A stretch of DNA of 64,000 nt from Methylocystis echinoides (GCF_027923385.1 NZ_BSEC01000002.1:169352-233351); one strand, 5' to 3'. Positions 1-9,055 are shown, counted from the stretch's first letter. Translations and numbers: made by a program. The notes: a model not told the origin generated them from the sequence alone.

Positions 1-2
1 AG

Positions 3-1886
3 AAGCGCCTGGCCCGCAACGCCGCCATTCCTTGCGTGGTGCGCACCGATGGCATCGCTGAAGAGGACAGCCTTGCCGAAAACGTCCAGCGCGCGCCGCT
101 GCATCCGCTCGATCAGTTCCGCGCGTTCCTGACCTTGCGCGAAAAAGGAAATAGCGAGGAGGAAATCGCCGCCGTCTTCTTCGTCAGCGTTGCGGTCGTC
201 AAACAGCGCCTGCGGCTAGCCTCGGTGTCACCTGCGCTTCTCGATGTCTATGCCGAGGATGGCATGACCCTCGACCAGCTGATGGCCTTCACAGTGAACC
301 CCGACCATGAGCGCCAATTACAAGTCTGGGAGGCGATCCAGCGCTCCTACAACAAGGAAGCCTATCAGATCCGCCGGCTTCTCACCGAGGACACGGTGCG
401 GGCCTCCGACAAACGGGCGCTCTACGCGGCGGAGGAATACAAGGCCGCCGGCGGGCCGATCATGCGCGACCTCTTCCAGAGCGACGACGGCGGCTGGCTC
501 CAGGACGTTCCCCTGCTCGAACGGCTTGTCGCCGAGAAGCTCGCGCGCGACGCCGAGCCCATTCGGGGGGAGGGCTGGAAATGGGTCGAGACGGCGATCG
601 ACTTCCCTTACGGCCACACTTATGGGCTTCGCCATCTTCAGGGCGAACGCCAGCCGTTGACGGAAGAGGAAGCCGCTGCCCGCGAGGCGCTTCGCAACGA
701 GGCCGAACAATTGGAGGCGGCCTATTCGGAGGCCGACGAAATTCCGGAGGACGTCGACGGGCGTCTCGCCGAGATTGAGGCTGCGCTGGAAGCGTTCGAG
801 GATCGCCCGGTCCTCTTTGACGCAGAAGATATCGCCCGCGCCGGCGTCTTCCTAAGCATCGATGGGAGCGGACGTCTGCGGGTCGAGCGCGGCTATGTGC
901 GGCCAGAGGACGAAGCGCCAATCGAAGAATTCGAGACGCCCGAGGGCGAGGCGGGGACCACAGCGACCTACGTCGCCCGTGCAGAGACCCCGTTCTCGTC
1001 TTCTTGCGAACTCGACGACGGCGAAAGCGCGCGGACCGGCGCCGCTGCGGACGAGGAGGATGAGGGGATAAGGCCCTTGCCCGACAAATTGCTCACCGAG
1101 CTGACCGCTTATCGGACCCTGGCGCTGCGCGAGGCGGTCGGCAAGGATCCGGCGATCGCACACCTCTCGGCGCTCCACGTCATGTGCCTGCGGCTGTTCT
1201 ATCGCTATGCCCTGGACACCTGCCTCGAGATTGACGCCAAGAACGTCTCCTTCGGCGCCCAAGCGCCGGGACTCTCGGACACGCCGCTCGCGGCAAAGGT
1301 CGACGCCCGCCATCTCGACTGGTCCCAGCAATTGCCGGCGGAGCCGCAGGACCTGTGGGACGTGCTGACGACCTTCGACGCCGATACGCGCCAGCGTCTG
1401 TTCGCGCATTGCGTCTCGTTGACCCTGAACGCCGCGCACGAGCCCTGGAGCCGCCGGCCGCGGGCGATCGCCCATGCCGACCGGATCGCCTCGGCGCTCT
1501 CCCTCGACGTCGCGGCGACGGGCTGGACGCCGACGGTCGACAATTTCCTCGGCCGCGTCACCAAGGCGCGCATCGTCCAGGCGGTGCGTGAGGTGAAAGG
1601 CCCCGATGTCGCCCGACGGATCGAGACGCTCAAGAAGGGCGACATGGCGCGGGAGGCGGAAACGCTTCTGAGCGGCGCGGACTGGCTGCCCGAACCGCTG
1701 CGCACCCCGGGCCATGGGTCGCAGGCGTCAATTGAAGAGAGATCTCCTTCAGCGCCGGAGGAACCCGCAGCGGTCGAAGACGGCGCAACAGCAGAAGGCG
1801 ACCCCGCCTTCGACGAAATTGTCGCGCCTGATGAGGATGCCGAGCCGGCGCCGGTCGACGGCGCTCAAAGCATCGCCGCCGAGTAA
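3..1886 (+). CDS. ParB/RepB/Spo0J-family protein, 5' end outside window
   Basis: The reading frame is open to the left edge, so the start lies outside the window; the first residues seen (RLARNAAIPCVVRTDGIAEE, then SLAENVQRAPLHPLDQFRAF) are the ParB-type motif region in which the arginine-rich and LAENVQR segments bind CTP and lead to a helix-turn-helix. The HTH follows at once (EEEIAAVFFVSVAVVKQRLRLA). About 500 further residues are acidic and of unknown fold. Proteins of this long ParB type sit in alphaproteobacterial plasmids and islands next to toprim genes, as here. A role in partition or in DNA-bound regulation is inferred; no parA is adjacent (the only ParA is at 19.5 kb). A strong terminator follows the stop codon, so this gene ends its transcript. 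Confidence 0.85.
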   Translation, partial: KRLARNAAIPCVVRTDGIAEEDSLAENVQRAPLHPLDQFRAFLTLREKGNSEEEIAAVFFVSVAVVKQRLRLASVSPALLDVYAEDGMTLDQLMAFTVNPDHERQLQVWEAIQRSYNKEAYQIRRLLTEDTVRASDKRALYAAEEYKAAGGPIMRDLFQSDDGGWLQDVPLLERLVAEKLARDAEPIRGEGWKWVETAIDFPYGHTYGLRHLQGERQPLTEEEAAAREALRNEAEQLEAAYSEADEIPEDVDGRLAEIEAALEAFEDRPVLFDAEDIARAGVFLSIDGSGRLRVERGYVRPEDEAPIEEFETPEGEAGTTATYVARAETPFSSSCELDDGESARTGAAADEEDEGIRPLPDKLLTELTAYRTLALREAVGKDPAIAHLSALHVMCLRLFYRYALDTCLEIDAKNVSFGAQAPGLSDTPLAAKVDARHLDWSQQLPAEPQDLWDVLTTFDADTRQRLFAHCVSLTLNAAHEPWSRRPRAIAHADRIASALSLDVAATGWTPTVDNFLGRVTKARIVQAVREVKGPDVARRIETLKKGDMAREAETLLSGADWLPEPLRTPGHGSQASIEERSPSAPEEPAAVEDGATAEGDPAFDEIVAPDEDAEPAPVDGAQSIAAE

Positions 1887-1910
1887 GCGTTCACGGGGTC
1901 GATGGCGCAT

Positions 1911-1941
1911 GGGCTCGCCAGCAATGGCGGGCCCTTTTTTT
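1911..1941 (+). terminator. Rho-independent terminator after the ParB-family gene
   Basis: A 10-bp stem with one mismatch (GGGCTCGCCA at 1911-1920 and TGGCGGGCCC at 1925-1934) has a 4-base loop and is followed directly by seven T. It separates the ParB-family gene from the toprim fragment. Confidence 0.85.
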
Positions 1942-1956
1942 GTTGGAGGCGATTCC

Positions 1957-2265
1957 ATGTCGAGTTCAGTTGCGTCGGAATTATCGCGCCGCCTTGCACA
2001 GGACGCCGAGGCGGTCTGCCGATACTATCTGTCGAACGGCCGCCGCCATGGCCGTTATTGGATCGTTGGCGACGTCCGCAACACGCCGGGCCGCAGCCTG
2101 TTCGTGCGGTTGACGGGTCCAGAGAGCGGCAAGGGCGCCGCGGGGCATTGGACTGATTATGTTGCGCCGAGAGTTATGTTGCGTATCTGCGATTGGGCGC
2201 GGTTTCACCAACGATTGATAGCTCCTACGCAACATAATGTCAGTGCAATGCAGGAGGTTGCGTGA
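1957..2265 (+). pseudogene. 5' fragment of a toprim/primase-like gene, cut by the RIT element
   Basis: The gene starts at ATG 1957 behind TTGGAGG (1943-1949). Its first 66 codons align closely with the start of the intact toprim gene at 2265 (shared LSNGRR-GRYW-VGDVRNTPGRS-FVRL-GPESG). Homology stops at HWTD, where the left end of the RIT element begins. The frame then reads through the element end for about 36 codons and terminates at TGA 2263-2265, which overlaps the ATG of the element's own toprim gene as TGATG. The missing C-terminal part lies at 6794-7642. The fragment lacks the toprim domain, so it cannot be catalytic, but its translation may feed the downstream start. Confidence 0.85.
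2151..2183 (+). repeat. Left terminal repeat of the RIT element
   Basis: It begins GACTGATTATGTTG and ends GTTATGTTGCG, separated by 8 bp that differ from the other end. The two identical blocks flanking an 8-bp unlike centre resemble the paired arms and spacer of a tyrosine-recombinase site. The decamer TTATGTTGCG occurs at 2157 and 2174, and inverted at 2228-2237. Confidence 0.8.
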
Positions 2266-3434
2266 TGCCCCGTGACGCCTCCGAATTGGCGTGCTGCCTC
2301 GCCCGTGACGCCGAGGCCGTTTGCCGCCATTACCTGTCAAATGGGCGGCGGCAGGGCCGCTACTGGACAGTGGGCGACGTTCGCAATACGCCCGGCCGGT
2401 CGATGTTCGTCCGGCTTAGCGGACCGGAATCCGGTCCCGGCGCTGCCGGGCGTTGGAGCGACCTCGCCTCGGCCGAACATGGCGATCTTCTGGATGTGAT
2501 CCGCGGGAGCTGCGGATTCATCGACTTTCGCGATGTCGCCGATGAGGCGCGACGCTTTCTGAATCTGCCGCGCGCTGAACCGCGCCACACCCCAAAGCCC
2601 GTTCGCACGTCCATCCCCGCCGGAACGTCGGAAGCCGCGCAGCGGCTGATCGCCATGTCGCGGCCGATCCGCCGGACGCTCGTCGAGACCTATCTGTGCA
2701 ATCGCGGCATCAAGGGCGTCCACGATGCGGGCGCGCTGCGGTTTCATCCGCGTTGCTACTATCGTCCGAGCGACAGTTCATCGACCGAGACCCGACCGGC
2801 GATGATCGCCGTCGTCACCGATCTTTCTGGCGCCATCACCGGCGCGCATCGCACCTGGCTTGCGCCAGATGGCTTCGGCAAGGCGCAGGTCGACACGCCG
2901 CGACGGGCCATGGGGGGTCTCCTGGGTCATGCCGTCCGCTTCGGCGCGGCCGACGACGTCCTCGTTGCCGGCGAAGGCATCGAGACGATGCTGTCGCTAC
3001 GCTGCGCATTGCCTGTCATGCCGATGGCTGCTGCGCTCTCGGCCAACCACCTCGCCGCCCTTCTGCTCCCGCCGACGCTGCGTCGGCTCTATATCGCCCG
3101 CGACGCCGATGCCGCGGGTGACATGGCGCTCGCGGCATTGACCAAACGCGCCGAAGCCGCCCGCATTGAGGTGATTGCCCTGTCCCCGCAGAAGGGCGAC
3201 TTCAACGAGGATTTGCATGCATTCGGCCTCGGCGCGCTTCGGGCGGCCCTACGCGCCCAACTCGCGCCGCAAGATGTCGTTCGCCTCATTCGTCAGCGAG
3301 CGGCCAGGATGGGGTCACAGATGTCGATTCTGAGCCGTCCGGCTAATCCGGCGAGGCCCATGTCCGACAAAGCTGCGCCGGCCTTCACGAGGGCGATCGC
3401 GGCCGAGCCCGGCGCTGAGCACGCCGCAAGATAA
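2265..3434 (+). CDS. Toprim-domain protein (primase-like), intact passenger of the RIT element
   Basis: A 389-residue protein. The N-terminal 100 residues match the DUF7146-type region found before toprim domains in plasmid and phage primases; the toprim core is visible as GEGIETMLSL (about residue 235; catalytic Glu), YIARDADAAGD (about 276; the DxD pair) and KGDFNED (about 310). A role in priming or processing plasmid DNA is inferred from the family. The start at ATG 2265 is chosen because AGGAGG lies at 2252-2257 and the ATG overlaps the stop of the upstream fragment (TGATG); a GTG three bases earlier is the alternative. The gene lies inside the RIT element and differs from the disrupted host copy at many positions, so it is not a recent duplicate. 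It converges on the recombinase genes 8 bp downstream. Confidence 0.85.
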   Translation: MPRDASELACCLARDAEAVCRHYLSNGRRQGRYWTVGDVRNTPGRSMFVRLSGPESGPGAAGRWSDLASAEHGDLLDVIRGSCGFIDFRDVADEARRFLNLPRAEPRHTPKPVRTSIPAGTSEAAQRLIAMSRPIRRTLVETYLCNRGIKGVHDAGALRFHPRCYYRPSDSSSTETRPAMIAVVTDLSGAITGAHRTWLAPDGFGKAQVDTPRRAMGGLLGHAVRFGAADDVLVAGEGIETMLSLRCALPVMPMAAALSANHLAALLLPPTLRRLYIARDADAAGDMALAALTKRAEAARIEVIALSPQKGDFNEDLHAFGLGALRAALRAQLAPQDVVRLIRQRAARMGSQMSILSRPANPARPMSDKAAPAFTRAIAAEPGAEHAAR

Positions 3435-3442
3435 CCCCTGAC

Positions 3443-4450
3443 TCACAAAGACTTCAGAAAGGCCATGAGGTCCTTGTCCTCCTTCCATGAGCGACCCGGT
3501 TTCGACTGACCAATCTCGCATAGGGCCACAGCCCTGGCTTTCAGCGTTAGGTCTATTTCTGCATAGATGTTGGTGGTGCTGATCGAGACATGGCCAAGCC
3601 ACGCGCGGACGGTGTTGATATCCACGCCGGCGAGCACCAAGTGACAAGCGGTCGTGTGCCGGATGATATGCGGGGTAATCGTTCTGCCAGCCAGTTCCGG
3701 CACGCGCGCCGCGCAGCGCTCGATAAGCCGATAGACCCCAAAGCGGGTAAACGGCTTTCCGAGTCTGCTGACGAACACGGCGTCCTCGGCTGCACGGCCC
3801 ATGATCTCGCTGGCCAGAACGCGTTCGGTTTCCGGCCATAGCGGGCACTGGCGCGTCCTGCCGCCTTTGCCGTGCAGGGCTGCGAGATCATGCCCTCCGT
3901 TACCACGCCCGATTTGCAGATCGCCCACCTTTAGCTGTGTGGCCTCGGAGACGCGCGCGCCGGTGTTGTAAAGGAAAAGCAGAAGCGCGTATTCGCTGCG
4001 GCCGCGCGCGGTCTTGCGGTCAGGCACAGCAAGCATTGCCTCCATCTCCGCCCTGGCCAGCCATCCAACCGGTTGCGGCATGGACTTCTTCGGTGCGATG
4101 GCCCGAATGTGACCGCACCATTCGACATGGGCCGGGTCCCGGCTAGCGACGAAGCGGGCGAAGGCCCGGATCGCAGCAAGCCGCTGATTTCGGGTCCGCG
4201 CGGAGCACCCGCGCTCCTCCTCGAGATGCGCAAGGAACTGCAGCACATGCCGAGATGTGAGATCGCGCACGGCTAGCCGATCTACCGGCTTGCGCAATTT
4301 GCCGCTGATGAATGGCAGCAGCAGGCTAAAAGTGTCCCGGTAGCTCTTGCCGGTGTTCCGGGCCAGGTTGCGCTCGGTGACGATATGTTCGCACAAGAAG
4401 CGCCGGAGCCAAGGGCCGAGGGTCAGGAGTTCAGGCATCCCGGCCTCCAT
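3443..4450 (-). CDS. Tyrosine recombinase, third RIT gene (RitC position)
   Basis: A 335-residue phage-integrase-family recombinase. The N-terminal SAM-like core-binding region (residues 10-110) precedes a catalytic domain with all expected residues: Arg in GARVSEA, Lys in HGKGGRTR, the HIIRH box, LGH, and the nucleophile Tyr in NIYAE. It is the last gene of the three-gene RIT operon. The start at 4450 overlaps the preceding recombinase gene by 20 bp; a second ATG at 4438 would leave 8 bp. In RIT elements the three proteins are thought to act together on the element ends; no individual role can be assigned from sequence. Confidence 0.9.
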   Translation of the reverse strand: MEAGMPELLTLGPWLRRFLCEHIVTERNLARNTGKSYRDTFSLLLPFISGKLRKPVDRLAVRDLTSRHVLQFLAHLEEERGCSARTRNQRLAAIRAFARFVASRDPAHVEWCGHIRAIAPKKSMPQPVGWLARAEMEAMLAVPDRKTARGRSEYALLLFLYNTGARVSEATQLKVGDLQIGRGNGGHDLAALHGKGGRTRQCPLWPETERVLASEIMGRAAEDAVFVSRLGKPFTRFGVYRLIERCAARVPELAGRTITPHIIRHTTACHLVLAGVDINTVRAWLGHVSISTTNIYAEIDLTLKARAVALCEIGQSKPGRSWKEDKDLMAFLKSL

Positions 4451-5381
4451 CCACGTAACGCGCGAAGCGCAACGAAGCCTGTTGCAGCAGCTCCGGTGTC
4501 ATCGACAGATAAACCTTCGTGCCTTCGAGATCGGCGTGGCCGAGATAGGTGGACAGCACCGGCAGCAACCGTTGCACATCGGCCCCCTCACGATACCAGG
4601 CGGTCAGCCTGTGGACCGCGAAGCTGTGCCGAAAATCGTGCAGGCGCGGAACAGTTCGGCCGCCGGCCCTACCACTGATTCCTGCGATCCGCCGCAGGGT
4701 GTCGAACGCCTCATAAACAGTGCTGCTGGCGAGCCGTGTTCCATCCCGATTCGCCAGAAAGAAGGAATCCTTGCCTGGCAAAATGCCGTCGCGCTGGCGC
4801 AGAGTCATATGGGCATCCAGGGTCGCGCTAAGCTGGGGCCCGATCGGCGCCAGACGACTCTTGTAGAACTTCGTGGCGCGTATTGTCAGAACGGCTTCCG
4901 TCAGATCGACATCCGCCACCGTGAGCCCTGTTGCTTCGCTGAATCTTAGCCCCGCTCCGTATAGCAGGAGAAGCAGGGTACGGAATGTCGCTGCGTCCAG
5001 TTGAACCGCACCCCGCCGGCTGATTTCCAGATTTGCGGGATCGAAAAGTCGTCGCAGCTCTTCGCGCGAGTAGATGTAGGGCGGAGGCCGGATAGGCGAT
5101 CTCGGTTCGTTGTCTGGCAGCGGCGAGTGGGTCGCATATCCGCGGCTGATCGCATGGCGCCAGAAGCCGGTAAGGGCATAATACTTGTTCTCGCGGTACC
5201 GGGTCAGTGGGCCGTTGCCCGCCAGAAAGGTCAGAACCTGCGTGGTAGTGACCGCGTCGCAGGCGGCGTCCCCGTCGGCATATCGAAGGAAGCAGCGCAA
5301 GATGTCCGCGCCACTCGCGAACTTGGCGCCATGAGCTCGCCGCCAGGCAATGTATCGCTTGATTGCTTCGTGCAGCGTCAT
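4431..5381 (-). CDS. Tyrosine recombinase, second RIT gene (RitB position)
   Basis: A 316-residue tyrosine recombinase. The catalytic set is present: Arg in GAGLRFSEA, Lys in TKFYKSR, LHDFRHSFA, LGH and Tyr in KVYLS. Its start overlaps the stop of the first recombinase by 4 bp (ATGA, 5378-5381), and its end overlaps the third gene, so the trio is probably translated as a coupled unit. Length and position fit the shortest, middle member of RIT trios. Confidence 0.9.
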   Translation of the reverse strand: MTLHEAIKRYIAWRRAHGAKFASGADILRCFLRYADGDAACDAVTTTQVLTFLAGNGPLTRYRENKYYALTGFWRHAISRGYATHSPLPDNEPRSPIRPPPYIYSREELRRLFDPANLEISRRGAVQLDAATFRTLLLLLYGAGLRFSEATGLTVADVDLTEAVLTIRATKFYKSRLAPIGPQLSATLDAHMTLRQRDGILPGKDSFFLANRDGTRLASSTVYEAFDTLRRIAGISGRAGGRTVPRLHDFRHSFAVHRLTAWYREGADVQRLLPVLSTYLGHADLEGTKVYLSMTPELLQQASLRFARYVDGGRDA

Positions 5382-6625
5382 GCCAAACCCTCCAAATCGA
5401 AAGACGCTACTTCGCGAAGAGCGGCGAGATTGACCTTGGCGTAGATCGCGGTGGAGGAAGGGTCACGGTGTCCGAGGAAATCCCCGATCACCTTCATCGA
5501 CATGCCCTGGTCGAGAAGGTGCTGCGCCGCCGCATGCCGCAGCGCATGGGTTCCCCGCTTCCCGGCGACGATGCCGAGACAAATCAGGCGATCTCTGACC
5601 ATTTTTCCCAAAGCGCGCCGATCGAGTGGCCGGACCGGCGCGCGCATCGTGAAGAAGAGTGCGCGCCCGAAGCCAGATGGTCGGACTTCGCGGATGTAGC
5701 GGAGAATAGCCTCACCGACTCCGCGTGATAAAGGATAGGCATGTGTCCGGCCTGGCTTGGGACAGCGGACCCGGAGCCTCTCGTTGTCCCAATCGAGATC
5801 ATCCAAGCGCAAGCCGCCGACTTCGCCGGCTCTCAGGCCATAAGCAATAAACAGCATCAGAATCGCACGATCGCGCCTGTCGGTCCGCCGGTCGCCCTCC
5901 GTGGTGGCCAAGAGGCGCAGGACATCCTCCCGTTTCAGCCCCTTCGGCACAGATTCGTCCCGCATGAAACGTGGAGCCACAATCCCCTTGGCTATGCCAG
6001 GCGCGCACCAGCCGCGCTCCTCGGCAAAACGAAAGAACGCACGAAGACGCTGGGCGTAATCGTGCATCGTCCTTCGGCCGCAGGTCCCCCGAGCCTTTTT
6101 GGCGGTAATCGCGTCGTCAATGTGAGCGATCTTGACCGAAGCCAAAGGAATTTCGGTTGTGGCCAGCCAATCGAAGAATTGATCGGCGGCGGCGCGATAA
6201 TCTCGGATCGTTTCCTTGGACAACCCGCGATCGCCGCACATCCATGTTTCAAAGGCCATAACTTCGGCGCCATGGGAGTGGCGCCTGACGTCACCTTCGT
6301 CGAGCCACCCCAGAAAGTGCAGCCATCGGGTTGCTTGGTTGACAAAGCGCCTTCTCGCCTTGGGCGCCGTCGCGGGACTACACTTGGGTCCCCTCGGCCG
6401 CGACCAGATCGCAGTCGCAGCCTCGATCTGGGAAACACGTACTCTGGCACCGTCCTTTAATTCCAGAAGATGCACCAAGTTAAACTGGTCGTTGGCGCAT
6501 TTCCGCAGGGTGTGTCGTCTCGCGCCGGCTTCCTTGAGATAGATGAGATAGCGCTCACGCTGTTCGACAAGCGGCGCCGCCCGATATTTCTCCGCAGTCT
6601 GGGGCAAAAAGATTTCTTCAAACAT
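5378..6625 (-). CDS. Tyrosine recombinase, first RIT gene (RitA position)
   Basis: A 415-residue recombinase, the longest of the trio as is usual for the first RIT gene. Catalytic residues: Arg in YGLRAGEVG, Lys in CPKPGRTH, THALRHAAA, LGH and Tyr in AIYAK. Start ATG 6625 lies 115 bp inside the right terminal repeat; the region 6626-6739 also contains an inward TTATGTTGCG at 6684-6693, so the promoter and the recombinase binding sites probably overlap. Confidence 0.9.
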   Translation of the reverse strand: MFEEIFLPQTAEKYRAAPLVEQRERYLIYLKEAGARRHTLRKCANDQFNLVHLLELKDGARVRVSQIEAATAIWSRPRGPKCSPATAPKARRRFVNQATRWLHFLGWLDEGDVRRHSHGAEVMAFETWMCGDRGLSKETIRDYRAAADQFFDWLATTEIPLASVKIAHIDDAITAKKARGTCGRRTMHDYAQRLRAFFRFAEERGWCAPGIAKGIVAPRFMRDESVPKGLKREDVLRLLATTEGDRRTDRRDRAILMLFIAYGLRAGEVGGLRLDDLDWDNERLRVRCPKPGRTHAYPLSRGVGEAILRYIREVRPSGFGRALFFTMRAPVRPLDRRALGKMVRDRLICLGIVAGKRGTHALRHAAAQHLLDQGMSMKVIGDFLGHRDPSSTAIYAKVNLAALREVASFDLEGLA

Positions 6626-6739
6626 TATTGCGCCTCCGTGGTGGTGGAGGCCCGACCTTGTCTATACGATGCCCGAAAGAAAATTATGTTGCGTTGGAGC
6701 CGCAAGATCGTCTGTGGAAAAACGCCAAATCAAGAACGC

Positions 6740-6772
6740 CGCAACATAACCGGCAACTCAACATAATCAGTC
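6740..6772 (-). repeat. Right terminal repeat of the RIT element
   Basis: Read on the minus strand it starts GACTGATTATGTTG and ends GTTATGTTGCG, identical in these blocks to 2151-2183. Immediately outside lies a further AT-rich near-palindrome (6773-6793, ending CAACATAAG) not seen at the left end. Confidence 0.8.
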
Positions 6773-6793
6773 TTATGTGCAATTCAACATAAG

Positions 6794-7642
6794 ACCGACG
6801 CGGCCTCGGGCGACTACGGCGACCTTCTCGACATCATTCGCGAAAGCGCCAGCTTGCATGATTTTTCCGACGTGCTCGACGAAGCGCGGCGATTCCTCAA
6901 CCTGCCACGCGGGGAACCACGGCCGAAGCAACGACTCGATCGCAGAGAGCGGCCGACAGGTTCTCCCGAGTCGGCGCGCCGTCTGTTCGCCATGTCACGG
7001 CCGATCGCCGGCACATTGGCGGAGCGTTATCTGCATCATCGGGGGATCTCAATGCCCCAGAATCTCGAAGGCCTCCGCTTTCATCCGCGCTGCTACTACG
7101 GATCCGTGGACGGGTCGGCCCGAGAAACCTGGCCCGCGATGATCGCGGCGGTCACCGACCTTGAGGGCAAGATCACCGGCGTACATCGCACATGGCTCGA
7201 CAGGTCGGGGGGCGGCAAAGCGCCGATCGCCTCCCCACGACGCGCCATGGGGGAACTCCTCGGGAATGGCGTCCGGTTCGGCGCGCCGCTCGACGTGATG
7301 GCGGTTGGCGAAGGGATCGAAACCGTGCTCTCAGTTCGATGTCTTCTGCCCATCATGCCGATGATCGCGGCGCTCTCTTCGGCCCATCTCGCCGCCATCC
7401 TTTTCCCTGAGACCTTGCGCCGCCTCTATGTCCTGCGCGACAACGACCCCGCCGGCGAAAGGGCATCAGTGACCCTTCTTGACCGCGCGACGGCCGCGGG
7501 GATTGAGGCCGTCGTTCTCACCTCCGAACTTGGCGACTTCAACGATGATCTCCGCCGCCTCTGCAAGGTCCGGTTGCAAGCGGCGATCAGAGACCAACTC
7601 GCCCCTCAGGACATCAGCCGGTTCATGAAGCCTGCGCGGTAA
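6794..7642 (+). pseudogene. 3' fragment of the disrupted toprim gene
   Basis: This segment continues the gene that starts at 1957: from 6794 the frame reads TDAASGDYGDLLDIIRE and matches the intact copy's SDLASAEHGDLLDVIRG region onward. The toprim residues are all retained (GEGIETVLSV, YVLRDNDPAGE, GDFNDD). An internal ATG at 6854 could give a 262-residue product, but no ribosome binding site precedes it. The absence of stops or frameshifts over 280 codons suggests either a recent insertion or residual use of the fragment. Confidence 0.85.
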
Positions 7643-7784
7643 CGTCGCCTTGCGACGAAACGAGCGCCCAATCCCCGCCCTCACGCGATCGCGCCAATCG
7701 CCTTCTTTCCTTTTGTCGGAGCCAGCCGCAGTCCCGGCCTTCTGAGAGGGCGACCCTTGCGTCGAGCGCGCTGGCTTGGCAATG

Positions 7785-7977
7785 GCTGCGGCCGGCTATT
7801 TTCCGTCGCGCCCTACGGGCGCTTTACAGCGCGAGACAAAATAGCCGGCGCTTCGCCATCCTTCGCTGACGCTACGGCCGGTCGCTGCGCGCCCCGGTGC
7901 CAGCCGGTCCCGCCCGCCGCCTTCTGTCGCCACGAAGGCCGCGAGGGTCGCGGCCGATCCGACGAAGGAGAGCGCCA
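7785..7977 (+). promoter_or_regulatory. Structured leader of the DUF2493 gene
   Basis: An 11-bp perfect inverted repeat (CCGGCTATTTT at 7792-7802, AAAATAGCCGG at 7838-7848) encloses a GC-rich inner hairpin near 7809-7822 and is followed by CGGCGCTTCGC. The leader of the ssb gene at 18309 has the same plan: AT-rich arms, an inner hairpin, then GCGGCGCTTCGC and a GCCAG/CCGCCCG-rich stretch before the ribosome binding site. Function is inferred: a structured 5' UTR or a promoter active on folded single-stranded DNA. I see no gene in 7643-7977. Confidence 0.55.
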
Positions 7978-8916
7978 ATGGCGACCAATCACGACCAGCG
8001 GGGCTTCGACACAATTCCTGCCGCTTCTTCAACCGAGCGCGTTCTCGCCGAACTCCAACTCTATGGCTACCGTCCGTTCCACGACGAGCCCGACCCGCGA
8101 CCGCTGCCCGACGCCGGGACGATTACCGGCGCCGTCGCCGACATCTTCGACGCCCTCCTGGCGACATTGAACGACACGCGCCTCGAGCCCGATCTCGAGG
8201 AACTGCTCTGGTCCACGGTCAACCTCTTCCACCGGGCAGTGCTTCGCGTCGAGCGCGAGCTCGACGACAATGAGCAGGCGCAACGACGCAGCCAAAAGGA
8301 ACAGGACGGCTCGGAAATCCGCTCGGTGGAGCTGGAACGACTGATCTGTGAAGGGCAAACGCTCCTCGAACGCCGCGACAGCCTGGAGTTCTTCCGCGAC
8401 CAGGCCGCCGACGCCTTCGAATTGCACACCGGCTCGTCCTGGCGTCCCCGCTCGGGCTCCAAGGTGAGCCATCGATCTTTGACTGCCGCCATGATCGACA
8501 GCCGCGACTTTCTCGCCGCCAAGCGCCGCGTCGACTCCGAACCTCTCCTTCCGGCCGGGCCTCGGATCGCTTTCACCGGCGGGCTCGACTTCAACGACCA
8601 TCGCGCGATCTGGGATCGTCTCGACAAGGCTCTCGCCAAACATCCCGGCATGGTGCTGCTGCACGGCGGTTCGCCCAAGGGGGCCGAACTCATTGCTTCC
8701 TGCTGGGCGAATAATCGCAAAGTCACACAGATCACGTTCAAGCCAGACTGGACCCGCCACGCCAAGGCGGCGCCCTTCAAGCGCAACGATCTGATCCTCG
8801 AAACGCTTCCGATCGGGGTCATCGTCTTTCCCGGCTCGGGCGTTTCCGCCAATCTTGCCGACAAGGCGCGCAAGCTCGGGATCCCGGTCTGGAAGTTCGA
8901 GGACGGCGGCGCATGA
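7978..8916 (+). CDS. DUF2493 (SLOG-superfamily) protein
   Basis: A 312-residue protein starting at ATG 7978 behind AAGGAGAG. The C-terminal 120 residues carry the DUF2493/YspA signature: IAFTGGLDFNDHRAIWDRLD, then HPGMVLLHGGSPKGAELIASCWA, and near the end VIVFPGSGVSANLADKARKLGIPVW. This is a Rossmann-like nucleotide-binding fold of the SLOG superfamily; ligand and role are unknown, although the family is common on conjugative elements near entry-phase genes. The N-terminal 190 residues are helical and acidic. A longer frame back to 7897 has no supporting start. The unusual structured leader upstream is described separately. Confidence 0.8.
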   Translation: MATNHDQRGFDTIPAASSTERVLAELQLYGYRPFHDEPDPRPLPDAGTITGAVADIFDALLATLNDTRLEPDLEELLWSTVNLFHRAVLRVERELDDNEQAQRRSQKEQDGSEIRSVELERLICEGQTLLERRDSLEFFRDQAADAFELHTGSSWRPRSGSKVSHRSLTAAMIDSRDFLAAKRRVDSEPLLPAGPRIAFTGGLDFNDHRAIWDRLDKALAKHPGMVLLHGGSPKGAELIASCWANNRKVTQITFKPDWTRHAKAAPFKRNDLILETLPIGVIVFPGSGVSANLADKARKLGIPVWKFEDGGA

Positions 8917-9055
8917 GCGCCGTCCATCTTTTCGTCGCGACCGGGCGACAATTTTTGCTCAAGTCATGCGACGCTCGATCCGCCTTGGACAGTGACGGAT
9001 TCAAGCATGACCATGGCCCATAGTTAGGAAAGCGCCTTCCGAACGTCGCGACGCT

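Larger units (their letters stand above)
2151..6793. mobile_element. RIT element (recombinase in trio) with a toprim passenger gene
   Basis: Three overlapping tyrosine-recombinase genes in one direction (3443-6625), with inverted terminal repeats, define a RIT element. The left end (2151-2183) and right end (6740-6772, inverted) match at 27 of 33 positions: a 14-bp outer block and an 11-bp inner block are identical. A further 21 bp (6773-6793) separate the right repeat from the resumed target gene. The target is a toprim gene: codons for HWTD on the left continue as TDAASGDYGDLLDIIRE on the right from 6794. Unusually, the interval between the left repeat and the recombinases holds a full-length, diverged toprim gene. 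Confidence 0.85.

Noticed and set aside
36..1886. GTG at 36 as the true start of the ParB-family gene
   Set aside because: The frame is open to the window edge and the upstream residues continue the ParB motif, so the start is outside the window.
3443..6625. Three independent integrases of phages or islands
   Set aside because: The 4-bp and 8-20-bp overlaps, the common direction and the shared inverted ends identify one RIT element.
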